A stretch of DNA of 64,000 nt from an uncultured Clostridia bacterium (GTDB taxonomy: Bacteria; Bacillota; Clostridia; Christensenellales; Borkfalkiaceae), in contig CAKQKI010000001.1 in the NCBI GenBank assembly GCA_934248055.1, positions 248,001-312,000 on the forward strand, given 5' to 3'. The position numbers and the translations under genes are program-made. Positions 54,426 through 63,389 of the stretch are shown here, piece by piece (position 1 is the first letter of the stretch; every line of letters starts with the position of its first letter). Below the pieces are notes generated by a model. The model was not told the DNA's origin and made no database searches. It saw nothing but the letters and a program-made list of their open reading frames with translations.

Positions 54426-55841
54426 TTAAACGGGATAAACCGAACTTTTGGCAGCGTCGGCGTCGATTTTTTTATCGCGCGCAAGCCTGTACTTAAAGAA
54501 GTTTATCGCAACCTGATTAAAGAGAGCGTAAGACAAAACGTCTTCTTCCTGAGTGTAATACTCTTTCATCTCTTCTTTGAATTTTTCGTATTCGGGAGCA
54601 ATATCGTCGGCAGGTCTGTAAGTAATCATAGGAGCGTCGCCCACTACTTTTTTAAGAATTTCGGGATCGGGCTTGCCGATAAGTTTACCGTACGCGCCTC
54701 TCATAAGATCCTTGAATTCTTTCGTTACCATTTTATAGCGTTCGCCCTGCAACACGTTGAGAACAGCCTGCGTTCCGACTATCTGCGAAGAAGGAGTAAC
54801 AAGCGGCGGATAACCGCAGTCTTTTCTTACGTTGGGAACTTCCGCAAGACATTCGTTGAGTTTATCGAGTTTACCCGCCTGTTTCAACTGATTCATAAGG
54901 TTTGAAAGCATTCCGCCCGGAACCTGATAAATAAGCGTTTTAATATCTATACCGCGAACCTTGGGGTTAAGTATGCCGTCGTCTTCAAGGCGTTTTGCAA
55001 CCGTTTTGAAATATTCGTTGATGGGAACGAGTTTTTCAATATCTATGCCGGTATCGTATTGCGTGCCTTTGAGCGTCGCCACGAGCGGTTCGGTTGCGGG
55101 CTGAGAAGTGCCGTTACCCATTGCCGAAAGCGCGGTGTCAACTATATCGCATCCCGCTTCGATCGCTTTAAGGTTAAGCATATCGCCCGTACCCGACGTA
55201 TTGTGCGTATGAAGATGAATTTTCGTTTCGGGTTTCAGAACCGCTTTCATTCCTTTTATAATATCGTAAGCGGTATAAGGCAGAAGAATATTCGCCATAT
55301 CTTTAAGGCAGATATTATCCGCTCCCATATCTTCGAGAGTTTTCGCCTTGTTTATGAAATATTCGTTGGTGTGGAGCGGACTTGTGGTATAACAAATAGT
55401 CGCTTCGCATACGCAAGGATGTTCGGGAGTGGAATATTTTTTTATCGCTTTCATCGCGACTTCCATATTGCGCTCGTCGTTCAGAGCGTCAAAAACTCTT
55501 ATAACGCCTATGCCGTTTTTAATCGACGCTTCGACGAATTTTTCTACAACGTCGTCCGCATAGTGCTTGTATCCTAAAAGATTCTGACCGCGAAGGAGCA
55601 TCTGAAGGGGCGTTTTGGTGATATGTTTTCTTAAAACGCGAAGTCTTTCCCACGGGTCTTCGTTAAGAAAGCGGAGGCACGCGTCAAAAGTCGCGCCGCC
55701 CCAGGCTTCTATGGAATAGTAACCGATATCGTCGAGTTTTTCGAGCATCGGAAGCATTTCTTCAAGTTTCATGCGCGTTGCCGCCTGAGATTGATGAGCG
55801 TCGCGCAAAATCGTTTCTGTAATCAAAACTTTTCTTGCCAT
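54426..55841 (-). CDS. oadA: Oxaloacetate decarboxylase alpha / pyruvate carboxylase subunit B-type carboxyltransferase
   Basis: The 471-residue carboxyltransferase domain moves CO2 between oxaloacetate and biotin. TETILRDAHQSQAATRM at the N-terminus holds the metal Asp, NICLKDMANIL the carboxylated Lys, and IHLHTHNTSG the metal His pair. The usual C-terminal biotin domain is absent; the separate biotin protein in the same operon must serve instead. AGGAG precedes the ATG. It is the last gene of the sodium-pump operon. Confidence 0.93.
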   Translation of the reverse strand: MARKVLITETILRDAHQSQAATRMKLEEMLPMLEKLDDIGYYSIEAWGGATFDACLRFLNEDPWERLRVLRKHITKTPLQMLLRGQNLLGYKHYADDVVEKFVEASIKNGIGVIRVFDALNDERNMEVAMKAIKKYSTPEHPCVCEATICYTTSPLHTNEYFINKAKTLEDMGADNICLKDMANILLPYTAYDIIKGMKAVLKPETKIHLHTHNTSGTGDMLNLKAIEAGCDIVDTALSAMGNGTSQPATEPLVATLKGTQYDTGIDIEKLVPINEYFKTVAKRLEDDGILNPKVRGIDIKTLIYQVPGGMLSNLMNQLKQAGKLDKLNECLAEVPNVRKDCGYPPLVTPSSQIVGTQAVLNVLQGERYKMVTKEFKDLMRGAYGKLIGKPDPEILKKVVGDAPMITYRPADDIAPEYEKFKEEMKEYYTQEEDVLSYALFNQVAINFFKYRLARDKKIDADAAKSSVYPV

Positions 55842-55859
55842 AATTTTATACTCCTAATA

Positions 55860-57236
55860 TTACGCGTACAGCGCAAGCAAAACGCCTGCCGCGATTGCAG
55901 AACCTATAACGCCCGCGACGTTCGGTCCCATTGCATGCATAAGTAAGTGGTTGTTCGGATCCGTTTCCCTGCCTACGTCCTGCGAAATTCTTGCCGCCAT
56001 AGGAACGGCGGAAACGCCTGCCGAACCGATAAGAGGGTTGATTTTGCCGCCCGAAAGTTTGTTCATGAGTTTTGCAACCAGCAAGCCGCCGACCGTACCC
56101 ATACAGAACGCAAACAATCCGAGACAGATTATAAGAAGGGTTTTTAAATCAAGGAATACCGAACCTACGGCTTTCGAACCTACCATAAGCCCAAGGAAAA
56201 TCGTTACGGTGTTCATAAGACCGTTTTTCGCGGTGTCCACGAGCCTTTCCGTAACTCCCGATTCTTTTAAGATATTACCGAACATAAGCATTCCGAGAAG
56301 CGGTATCGCGTCGGGAAGCAAAAGTCCTACTATAAGAGTAACGAGAAGCGGGAAAACTACTTTTTCTACTTTCGATACCCTTCTTAACTGTTTCATTTTG
56401 ATAGCGCGCTCTTCTTTGGTCGTGAGAAGTCGCATTATCGGCTTCTGAATCATGGGTATCAAAGCCATGTAAGAATAAGCCGCTATCGCTATCGCGGGAA
56501 GAAGGTGTTCGGCAAGTTTTTTGGTAACGTAAATCGCAGTAGGACCGTCCGCCCCGCCGATAATCGCTATCGCGCCCGCTTCTTCGAGAGAAAACTGCGG
56601 AAGCGCAGCCGCGCCGAAGAAAGTAAGGAATATGCCGAGTTGCGCCGCCGCGCCGATAAGCATTGACTTAGGATTCGCTATAAGCGGACCGAAATCCGTC
56701 ATCGCGCCTATGCCAAGGAATATAATCGGCGGGAAAATAACCCAGTCGACGCCTTTATATATGTAATAGAAGAGACCGTAATTCCCAACGACCGTTTCAG
56801 ACGAGCATTTCAAAACGCCCGCTACGTACGTCGAACCGTTTACGGTTACCGAAGAATTCTTTAAAAACTCCGTCAATTCTCCTATTTTAGCAAAATTCTG
56901 ACCGAAAAGTTCATTTAATTGCGCGAGCGTTCCCCTTGCGACTTCCTGATTGCTGTTCGACGCGGTGATTATATAACCCTTATCGCCGAAAAGAATTCTG
57001 TACGCGCCCGGGATATTTACTATAAACATACCGAATGCGATGGGAAGAAGCAAAAGCGGCTCGAATTTTTTGACAACGGCAAGGTATACGAGTACGAAAG
57101 AAATCGCAATCATTACGAGATTCTGCCAGGACGATTCTCCGCTGAAAAGCGTGTGAATGCCTGTGCTTTCCCATAAATTACCGAGCGATTCTCCTATATC
57201 CTGCCAAAAACCGCACAGAGATGATAAACCTAACAT
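55860..57236 (-). CDS. oadB: Sodium-translocating decarboxylase beta subunit
   Basis: The membrane subunit that decarboxylates carboxybiotin and exports Na+. The 458-residue protein has about ten membrane segments and the hallmark GGADGPTAIYVTKKLA, with the key Asp, and GSAGVSAVPMAARISQDVG (part). The first 60 residues are an extra N-terminal extension with one helix, and residues about 95-150 form a loop not present in all homologues. It follows the biotin-carrier gene by 14 bases. Confidence 0.95.
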   Translation of the reverse strand: MLGLSSLCGFWQDIGESLGNLWESTGIHTLFSGESSWQNLVMIAISFVLVYLAVVKKFEPLLLLPIAFGMFIVNIPGAYRILFGDKGYIITASNSNQEVARGTLAQLNELFGQNFAKIGELTEFLKNSSVTVNGSTYVAGVLKCSSETVVGNYGLFYYIYKGVDWVIFPPIIFLGIGAMTDFGPLIANPKSMLIGAAAQLGIFLTFFGAAALPQFSLEEAGAIAIIGGADGPTAIYVTKKLAEHLLPAIAIAAYSYMALIPMIQKPIMRLLTTKEERAIKMKQLRRVSKVEKVVFPLLVTLIVGLLLPDAIPLLGMLMFGNILKESGVTERLVDTAKNGLMNTVTIFLGLMVGSKAVGSVFLDLKTLLIICLGLFAFCMGTVGGLLVAKLMNKLSGGKINPLIGSAGVSAVPMAARISQDVGRETDPNNHLLMHAMGPNVAGVIGSAIAAGVLLALYA

Positions 57237-57250
57237 ATTTTATCACCCGT

Positions 57251-57607
57251 TCAGCCGATAACCGCCATTACGTCGCCGGTGTCCACGTTTGAGCCTACCG
57301 CAGCCTTGAACGAGATAACGCCGTCACAGGGGGCGTTCATATCGTTATCCATTTTCATCGCTTCGAGAACGAGTACCACGTCGCCCTTTTTAACGGTCGC
57401 GCCTTCGGCAACCTTATACGCTTTAATCATTCCGGGCATCGGAGCGGTCATCTTCGTTCCGTTTGCCGCTACGGCTGCCGCCTTGGGAGCAACCGCTTCG
57501 ACTTTCTTCACTTCCGTAACTACGGGAGCAACGCTTTCCTGCGCGCCTACTTCTTCGACGCCTACTTCATATTTTTTTCCTTCGATGGTTACAACGAAAT
57601 TACGCAT
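57251..57607 (-). CDS. Biotin carrier protein of the decarboxylase complex
   Basis: A 118-residue protein with a short N-terminal domain, an Ala/Val-rich linker (about 25-50) and a biotinyl domain of about 70 residues. The biotin site is in LVLEAMKMDNDM, and APMPGMIKAYKV and the Gly-rich turns flank it. It carries carboxybiotin between the carboxyltransferases and OadB. Confidence 0.94.
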   Translation of the reverse strand: MRNFVVTIEGKKYEVGVEEVGAQESVAPVVTEVKKVEAVAPKAAAVAANGTKMTAPMPGMIKAYKVAEGATVKKGDVVLVLEAMKMDNDMNAPCDGVISFKAAVGSNVDTGDVMAVIG

Positions 57608-57620
57608 TTTTATATTCTCC

Positions 57621-57923
57621 TTAAATTCTCTTGATTTTTTTGACTTTAAAGTCGCATTTTTTATCCGACGCGTTGAAATAGTAAGCGGTTATAACCGCAA
57701 CTATCGCAGCCTTTACTTCGGGGGAAATTTCATCGCTCTGAGCGGGTAAAACTTCCACGGGTTCGGTTCTGACAGTTTTCTTGTCATTTTTCTCGATACT
57801 CAGTAATTTTCCCACGAGCGCGATAAAAATTATTATTATCGCTATTCCGAGAAAAGTTACGAGCATTCCGAGAACGAAAGTCATAAGACCTTCTTCGACG
57901 AAAGTACCCAGTAAGTTAGCCAT
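57621..57923 (-). CDS. OadG-family small membrane subunit
   Basis: A 100-residue protein with one membrane helix (about residues 10-40, GMLVTFLGIAIIIIFIALVG) and a charged tail ending AAIVAVITAYYF plus basic residues. It matches the OadG/gamma-type subunit that anchors the decarboxylase complex. Position, size and layout support the call; the sequence itself is weakly conserved in the family. Confidence 0.82.
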   Translation of the reverse strand: MANLLGTFVEEGLMTFVLGMLVTFLGIAIIIIFIALVGKLLSIEKNDKKTVRTEPVEVLPAQSDEISPEVKAAIVAVITAYYFNASDKKCDFKVKKIKRI

Positions 57924-57935
57924 AACGATTACTCC

Positions 57936-59309
57936 TTACACTATAGTCTGGAGCGCGGATATTACGTACTGACGAACGAACTGCGGTTCGATAACGTTAT
58001 CCGCCGCGCCGAGTTTAGCAGCGTTGAACGCGTTGTTTTCTTCGTCGTATTCTTCGCTTAAATCTTTAAGTTTTGCGCCGTCTACCGTTCCGTTCGTCGC
58101 CGCCGCTCCGATAACGCCGTCAAGAAGCGATATTTTTGCGTTTGCGAAAGCGTAAGTATAAGCGTTGCCGAATTCTTTCGAAGCGAACGCCGTATAACCG
58201 AAGCCGACCGCCTTTCCGTAAACAACGGAAATTCTTGCCGTCGAAGAAAGAGCGTAAAGCATGTTCGAAATTTCCGCCATAACGGGCGATTCCGCCACAA
58301 ATGCGTCCGCTTTAATTCCGTTTGAATTGACGAAAGTAACTACGGGAAGAGCGTTTGCCGAGCAGTAATTTGCAAAATTTTTAATTTTGAGCGCTTCGTT
58401 TATAGTGAGAGAAACGCCGTCTTTGCCGCCGTCGAAAACGATTGCCGCCGAAGAAATTCCGCCTATTCTGCCGATACCCGTAATAACGGCGTCCGAATAC
58501 CCTTTACAAAGTTCGATAAACGAATTTTTATCGAAAGTCGCTTCGATAACCGATTTTGCGTCGCATTTTTTATTGAGAGCGGGCGCGGAACGGTTCATAT
58601 CGTCTTCGCAATCGAGAACAGCGCCCGAATATTCGGGAAGAACGCCGAGAATTTTAACTATTCCGTTTCTTGCTTCCGTCAGTTCTTTTACTGCAAAAGT
58701 GCATACTCCGTTTTCCGATTTATTGCCGCCGATTTTTTCTTTGCTCACGCCGCTTTTAACGCTTGCCGAAATAACCGCGGGGCTGGCGTAAGAAATGCAC
58801 GCTCCGCCCTGAACGAACGTATAGTCCGCTTCGGACGCAAGTATCGCGAGCGAGCCGTAAACGTTGCCCGTTGCTATCACGAACTGCGGAACAACGTCTT
58901 TAAGTTCCTGCGCTGCCGCAATGAGAGAAGCCATGCCTTCGAGAGTTTCTATCCCTTCCGAAACGACCGTTCCTTCGCAATCGAGAAGATAAACCACGGG
59001 GGTTGACGCGTTAATCGCCTTTTTTACGCAAGCAGTCATCTTCTGAAGGTTTGCTTTCGTAAGTCCGCCCTTATTTACCTTGCCGTTTTCCGCAACGACG
59101 TAAACGGGATAATCGTCAATCGTCGCGTAGCCCGTTACAACGCCGAGCCCGTCCGCTTTTTCGTCGTCGTATCTCTCTCCCGAAAAAGCAAACGCGCCGA
59201 GTTCCACGAAACTGTCTTCATCCACGATATCAGAAATTTTTTTTCTGATTTCCCCTGAAGAAGCAAGTATCGCGGCTTTCCGCGCGCTCAGTAAATCTAT
59301 TATATCCAT
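57936..59309 (-). CDS. Diverged acyl-CoA carboxyltransferase (MmdA/12S-like)
   Basis: I start at the ATG at 59309; the in-frame ATG four codons earlier is part of its Shine-Dalgarno sequence (ATGGAGG). The 457-residue protein has the two crotonase-like halves of a biotin-dependent carboxyltransferase but is shorter than MmdA (about 510) and diverged. The oxyanion segment usually GPCAGGAVY reads GNVYGSLAI, and the second-half GGAYD reads VGFGYTAF. It lies first in the operon, ahead of the OadG, biotin carrier, OadB and OadA genes. It may be a second carboxyl donor or acceptor site, or a non-catalytic relative. The substrate is not readable. Confidence 0.7.
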   Translation of the reverse strand: MDIIDLLSARKAAILASSGEIRKKISDIVDEDSFVELGAFAFSGERYDDEKADGLGVVTGYATIDDYPVYVVAENGKVNKGGLTKANLQKMTACVKKAINASTPVVYLLDCEGTVVSEGIETLEGMASLIAAAQELKDVVPQFVIATGNVYGSLAILASEADYTFVQGGACISYASPAVISASVKSGVSKEKIGGNKSENGVCTFAVKELTEARNGIVKILGVLPEYSGAVLDCEDDMNRSAPALNKKCDAKSVIEATFDKNSFIELCKGYSDAVITGIGRIGGISSAAIVFDGGKDGVSLTINEALKIKNFANYCSANALPVVTFVNSNGIKADAFVAESPVMAEISNMLYALSSTARISVVYGKAVGFGYTAFASKEFGNAYTYAFANAKISLLDGVIGAAATNGTVDGAKLKDLSEEYDEENNAFNAAKLGAADNVIEPQFVRQYVISALQTIV

Positions 59310-59338
59310 AAATGCCTCCATTATAATTTACTCTAACA

Positions 59339-59367
59339 ATTATACAATACAACTTTTAAAATTGCAA
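59339..59367 (-). promoter_or_regulatory. Promoter of the sodium-pump decarboxylase operon
   Basis: On the minus strand TTGCAA (59367-59362), 17 bases and TATAAT (59344-59339) give a leader of about 24 bases and a strong GGAGG site. Confidence 0.8.
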
Positions 59368-59464
59368 TGATTTGATTATACTTTATATAAGAAATTTTTA
59401 TAACGCGATTTTTTGTAGGTCAAAGCAAAACCTTAAACGCCGCGATACCGTTCGAAGCCGAAAT

Positions 59465-59488
59465 AAAGACCGACGGTCGTCGGTCTTT
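59465..59488 (-). terminator. Terminator after galT
   Basis: AAAGACCGAC (59465-59474) and GTCGGTCTTT (59479-59488) form a 10-bp stem with a four-base loop; on the minus strand it is followed by ATTTCGG. It lies six bases past the galT stop codon. Confidence 0.8.
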
Positions 59489-59494
59489 AAAATT

Positions 59495-61039
59495 TTATTT
59501 AAGTCCGCAAAAATCAAGAAATTTATTGAACGCAACCACACCCGCATTGTCTTTTTTGAAAACCGCGGTATTGCAGAGTATGTTCGCGCAAACGTCGTTT
59601 ACGTATTCGGTAATCACCGCGTTTGCTTTTTTCGCGTCTTTTATATGCGGATATTTGTTCAGCAGAGATTCTATCATAAATCTGTGAACGTATAAATCGT
59701 GTCCGGGATTAAATATCGCTTCTTTATCGTAAGGCACGGTATGGGCTAAAATATCGGCGATATCGGAAAACTGTCTTTTAAGTCTTGCGGGAAGAATATA
59801 TAATCCCATCGCTTCTATAAGACCTATCCCTTCTTTTTTGATATTGTGATATTCCGGGTGAGCGTGGAAAATTCCGTCGGGATATTCGTCGCTCGTTCTG
59901 TTGTTTCTTAAAATAAGTTCGATACAGTATCTGTTGTCGCTAAGAAATCTTGCGGAAGGCGTAACGGTGTTGTGTCTTACGCCGTCCGTTTCGGCAAGAA
60001 CGCCTACGCTTTCGTCGGAATAGGTTTTCCAATTATCTATAATTTCGGTTGCGAGAGCCTGAACGGTATTGCGGTTAAATCCCGAAATTCTTATAACCGA
60101 ATTGTAAAAATCGACCGTTTCGACGTTCGTATCGGGATATTTTTCGCTTTTGTATTTTTTCAAAGTACCCGATTTATGCAGGGGCATAAGATGCTTGCCG
60201 CCCTGATAATGCTCGTGATTTAAAATAGAGCCGCCGACTATGGGTAAATCCGAATTAGATCCCACGAAGTAGTTGGGGAACAATTCGATAAAGTCGAAGA
60301 GTTTTTCAACCGTCGCTCCGCGTATCGCCATAGGCGTATGCACTTTATTGAAAAGAATACAATGTTCGTCGAAATAAAGATACGGCGAATACTGCATTCC
60401 CCATTCTTCGCCGCCGAGATTTACGGTAATGGTTCTTATATTGCTTCTCGGAGCCTGCGCCGCATGCCCGTAATAGCCTTCGTTTTCTTTACACAAAGCG
60501 CACGCGGGATATTTATCGCCCTGCGGCGCGGTTAAAAGTTTGGCTATGTCTTTATTGTTTTTTTCGGGTTTGCTGAGATTTATGGTTATTTCGAGCGGGA
60601 TTTTAAGATCGTTTGCGTCCCACTTTATATTCTTGTCAATGGCGGTTTTTCTTATGTAATAATTTTTAATGCTTAAATCGTAAAGATAATCGCACGCGAT
60701 TTGCGAACCGAGATTTTCTTTAAGCGACATAAACGTGGAATTGACTTCCGAAGGCTTCGGCGTGAGAACGCCGAATACGTAGTTTGCAAAAAGGTCCGCG
60801 TCCGTATCGTTGTCGGCAAGGTTGTTCTGAAGAGCGTATCCGCAAATTTCTTCGACGAGAGTATCGGGAACTGAAAGCGAACAAATTTCGTCTTTATTCA
60901 CGCTTTCCTTAGCAGGCGACGAAAGCCCGAAAAGGTGAAGAAGATTGTTTCTTTCGTAAATAACGTCGAGATCTTTAAGTCCTAAGAAAGCCTGCGCGTA
61001 AATCAAAAGTTTTTCGATGAGGATTTTACCGTCAATCAT
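59495..61039 (-). CDS. galT: UDP-glucose-hexose-1-phosphate uridylyltransferase (GalT type 2)
   Basis: Exchanges galactose-1-phosphate and UDP-glucose in the Leloir pathway. The 514-residue length, TAPQGDKYPACALCKENEGY (part) and the NHEHYQGG segment fit the Firmicute type 2 GalT, not the HPHxQ type 1. No galK or galE is adjacent; galU lies 27 kb away. AGGAG precedes the ATG. Confidence 0.94.
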   Translation of the reverse strand: MIDGKILIEKLLIYAQAFLGLKDLDVIYERNNLLHLFGLSSPAKESVNKDEICSLSVPDTLVEEICGYALQNNLADNDTDADLFANYVFGVLTPKPSEVNSTFMSLKENLGSQIACDYLYDLSIKNYYIRKTAIDKNIKWDANDLKIPLEITINLSKPEKNNKDIAKLLTAPQGDKYPACALCKENEGYYGHAAQAPRSNIRTITVNLGGEEWGMQYSPYLYFDEHCILFNKVHTPMAIRGATVEKLFDFIELFPNYFVGSNSDLPIVGGSILNHEHYQGGKHLMPLHKSGTLKKYKSEKYPDTNVETVDFYNSVIRISGFNRNTVQALATEIIDNWKTYSDESVGVLAETDGVRHNTVTPSARFLSDNRYCIELILRNNRTSDEYPDGIFHAHPEYHNIKKEGIGLIEAMGLYILPARLKRQFSDIADILAHTVPYDKEAIFNPGHDLYVHRFMIESLLNKYPHIKDAKKANAVITEYVNDVCANILCNTAVFKKDNAGVVAFNKFLDFCGLK

Positions 61040-61078
61040 TTTAAACTCCTATTAAATAAAATAATTATATTATCAAAT

Positions 61079-61095
61079 AAAAGCGTTTCGCTTTT
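61079..61095 (-). terminator. Terminator between dinB and galT
   Basis: AAAAGCG (61079-61085), loop TTT and CGCTTTT (61089-61095) form a seven-base stem; on the minus strand it runs into TTTTATTT. A candidate galT -10 (TATAAT, 61069-61064) lies just beyond, so the hairpin would occupy its -35 region. Confidence 0.7.
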
Positions 61096-61206
61096 TATTA
61101 CAAAAGAACAAACTTGTCGTATTCCCGATAATTTTATCATAACGGAATTTTTAAAGCAAGCGTTTACATACAAAACTTACTGTGGTTTTTTACAATTTTC
61201 CGTCCG

Positions 61207-61248
61207 TAGCCGCAAGCGACTGCGCTTTGACGCAATCACTTGTGGCTA
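61207..61248. repeat. Palindrome, family A copy 5, overlapping the end of dinB
   Basis: TAGCCGCAAG (61207-61216) and CTTGTGGCTA (61239-61248, one G-T pair) are inverted arms. The right arm encodes the last residues of DinB (Ser-His-Lys) and adjoins its TGA at 61238-61236, so the element is part of the coding end. Confidence 0.75.
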
Positions 61249-62459
61249 TGATTGAAGTTTGACAACGGTTTTTCTTCGCGCATAAACTTTTTATCCTTTA
61301 AAACCACGCCTTTTACTATCCCTTCGTTTCCGTATTTCGTTTTAATTCCCCTTACGGCGTCGCTGAGTTTCGATTTTTTTTCGTAATCGGCGTCGAAAAT
61401 GCTCGTCTGCTCCGCGCCCTTTTCAAAACCGCTGACGGAAAGTCCGAGCGTTCTGTAAGAAGCGTACGGCGATTTGTTTTTTATAAATAAATCCATTGCG
61501 GCGGCTTTTAAATCTTCGGCGATAAGAGTAGGATAAAGAAGCGCGACCTGACGGGTTATACATTCGAGATTCGAATTTCTCATAAATACCGACAAAGTAT
61601 TCGCTCTTCCGACGCCGTATTTCAACGCCCTGTACGAAACGCTTTCCGATAAAACGGTAAAAACGATGGCGGCGTCTTCCGCGGTAACTATATCGCGATA
61701 CGACGTCATTGAATTTCCGACCGATTTGATTTCTTCGCCCTGCTCGTCTTTAAGAACGGGGCTGTCGTCTTCGCCGAGAGCGTAAGTTCTTAAAGTTCTG
61801 CCCGCCTTGCCGAATTTCTTTAAAAGGTAGTCTTCGTTTAAAAGAGCAAGATCGCCTATCGTTAAAACGTTGATTTTTTTAAGTTTGTCCGCCGTGGATT
61901 TTCCAACGAAAAGCAAATCGCCTGCGGGAAGCGGATAAATTTTTTCTTTGAAATTTTCGGGCGATATTACTGTAACCGCGTCGGGTTTTTTAAGATCCGA
62001 GCCGAGTTTTGCAAAAACCTTATTGAAACTTACCCCGACCGAAACGGTAAGGTTGAGTTCGTTTTTAACCGCGCTTCTTATTTCGTTTGCTATTTTTTCG
62101 CCCGAACCGAAAAGTTTAACAGACGACGTTACGTCAAGCCAGCATTCGTCTATGCCGAACGGCTCGATATAATCGGTATAACGGCGGTATATATCTTTAC
62201 ACAACTCCGAATACGCCGCGTATTTTTTATGATGCGCTTCCACGAAAACGATATCCGGGCAGAGTTTTTGCGCGTCGCGTATCGTCATTCCCGTTTTAAC
62301 GCCGAGTTTTTTAGCCCCTTCGCTTTTCGCAAGAATTATACCGTGCCTGTTTTCAACGTTGCCGCAAACTCCTACGTTTTTATCTCGAAGCGACGGATCG
62401 AGCGCTCTTTCTACGCTTGCGTAAAAATTATTCAGATCTACGTGAAGTATCGTGCGCAT
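61236..62459 (-). CDS. dinB: DNA polymerase IV (Y-family)
   Basis: An error-prone translesion polymerase. The 407-residue protein has the first catalytic Asp in HVDLNNFYASVE, the YSDSQ-like palm segment replaced by GIDECWLDVT with the second and third acids, a helix-hairpin-helix thumb (LTIGDLALLNEDYLLKKFG, part) and the little-finger domain. No LexA box was looked for beyond the immediate upstream sequence. The start overlaps the TVP38-family gene by 32 bases. The C-terminal three residues come from a family A palindrome. Confidence 0.95.
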   Translation of the reverse strand: MRTILHVDLNNFYASVERALDPSLRDKNVGVCGNVENRHGIILAKSEGAKKLGVKTGMTIRDAQKLCPDIVFVEAHHKKYAAYSELCKDIYRRYTDYIEPFGIDECWLDVTSSVKLFGSGEKIANEIRSAVKNELNLTVSVGVSFNKVFAKLGSDLKKPDAVTVISPENFKEKIYPLPAGDLLFVGKSTADKLKKINVLTIGDLALLNEDYLLKKFGKAGRTLRTYALGEDDSPVLKDEQGEEIKSVGNSMTSYRDIVTAEDAAIVFTVLSESVSYRALKYGVGRANTLSVFMRNSNLECITRQVALLYPTLIAEDLKAAAMDLFIKNKSPYASYRTLGLSVSGFEKGAEQTSIFDADYEKKSKLSDAVRGIKTKYGNEGIVKGVVLKDKKFMREEKPLSNFNHSHK

Positions 62460-63360
62460 GATTCTTTTTGAATAAACCTTTTATGTTTTTTTCGATTTTT
62501 TCGCCGTGTTTATACAATAACACCGTAACCGCCGCCGTCATAACGAATATAAACGCCCAGATCAGTATTCCCCACCAGGTAGTATAAGGAATAACGTTTC
62601 CGTTCAGCGAATACGCCGTAACAAAACAGGATATCGCGCGGCAAAGTATTATCATAACCGTAAAATACGGCGCGCTCATAGAAGATAAGCCCGCAACGAA
62701 ACAAAGAACGTCGTCGGGGAAAAACGGAAACAAAAACATAAACGTGAGAACGATTTTATCTTTGTTTTTTACCGCTTTAAGCCATTTGTCGAGACTGTCT
62801 TTCCCGACGAGCCAGCAAACTACTTTATAGCCGAGCGCTCTTCCGATAAAAAACGCCGCGCAAGACCCGATCACGATACCCGCAAGCGAAAAAAGCGCGG
62901 TTTTAAGCGGTCCGAACAACGCGACTCCCGTACCCACCGCAATAAACCCGGGAATGGGCAGAATAACGACTTGCAGGACGTTCATCACTATATATATAAC
63001 CACCGCAAGGTAGCCGAACGAAGCGACGTAATTACGCAGGTCTTCAACGCTGTCTATTTTATCGAGTACGCCCGATATTTTAAGAAAATACAAAATTATC
63101 GCTCCGATTGCCGCGAGCGCGAGAACGAGAACGGTAAGTTTATATATAAACTCGTTTTTCCCGAATGAAAAAATTATTGCAAGAACGTAAATAAGGCAGA
63201 CCGAAGCCGTTACGGCAGCCACAACGATTTTTTTATATCTGTGAAAAAAGCCGACCGAAAACGTTTCAACGTAAAGGACGGCGAAGAGAATCGCCGTAAC
63301 GCCCGTAAGGAACAGGATTACCGTATCGAGCGCGACTCTCATATTAGTGCGGAACTTCAT
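62428..63360 (-). CDS. TVP38/TMEM64 (DedA-like) family membrane protein
   Basis: A 310-residue membrane protein with about eight helices. The SNARE-associated (VTT) domain occupies about residues 115-240: LPIPGFIAVGTGVALFGPLK, GIVIGSCAAFFIGRALGYK, then a PFFPDDVLCFVAGLSSM loop (typical FPFxPxD). Such proteins may move or scramble lipids. The ATG at 63360 has no ribosome site, and TATAAT at 63372-63367 makes it leaderless in geometry, although no -35 box is clear. Confidence 0.85.
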   Translation of the reverse strand: MKFRTNMRVALDTVILFLTGVTAILFAVLYVETFSVGFFHRYKKIVVAAVTASVCLIYVLAIIFSFGKNEFIYKLTVLVLALAAIGAIILYFLKISGVLDKIDSVEDLRNYVASFGYLAVVIYIVMNVLQVVILPIPGFIAVGTGVALFGPLKTALFSLAGIVIGSCAAFFIGRALGYKVVCWLVGKDSLDKWLKAVKNKDKIVLTFMFLFPFFPDDVLCFVAGLSSMSAPYFTVMIILCRAISCFVTAYSLNGNVIPYTTWWGILIWAFIFVMTAAVTVLLYKHGEKIEKNIKGLFKKNHAHDTSRRSE

Positions 63361-63366
63361 ATATGT

Positions 63367-63372
63367 ATTATA
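63367..63372 (-). promoter_or_regulatory. Candidate -10 box of the TVP38-family gene
   Basis: TATAAT on the minus strand ends six bases before the ATG, so the expected start is the A of the start codon. The 17-base-spaced -35 position reads AAATAA, which is poor, so this is weaker than the other leaderless cases. Confidence 0.4.
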
Positions 63373-63389
63373 TGACGGAAGAATATAAA

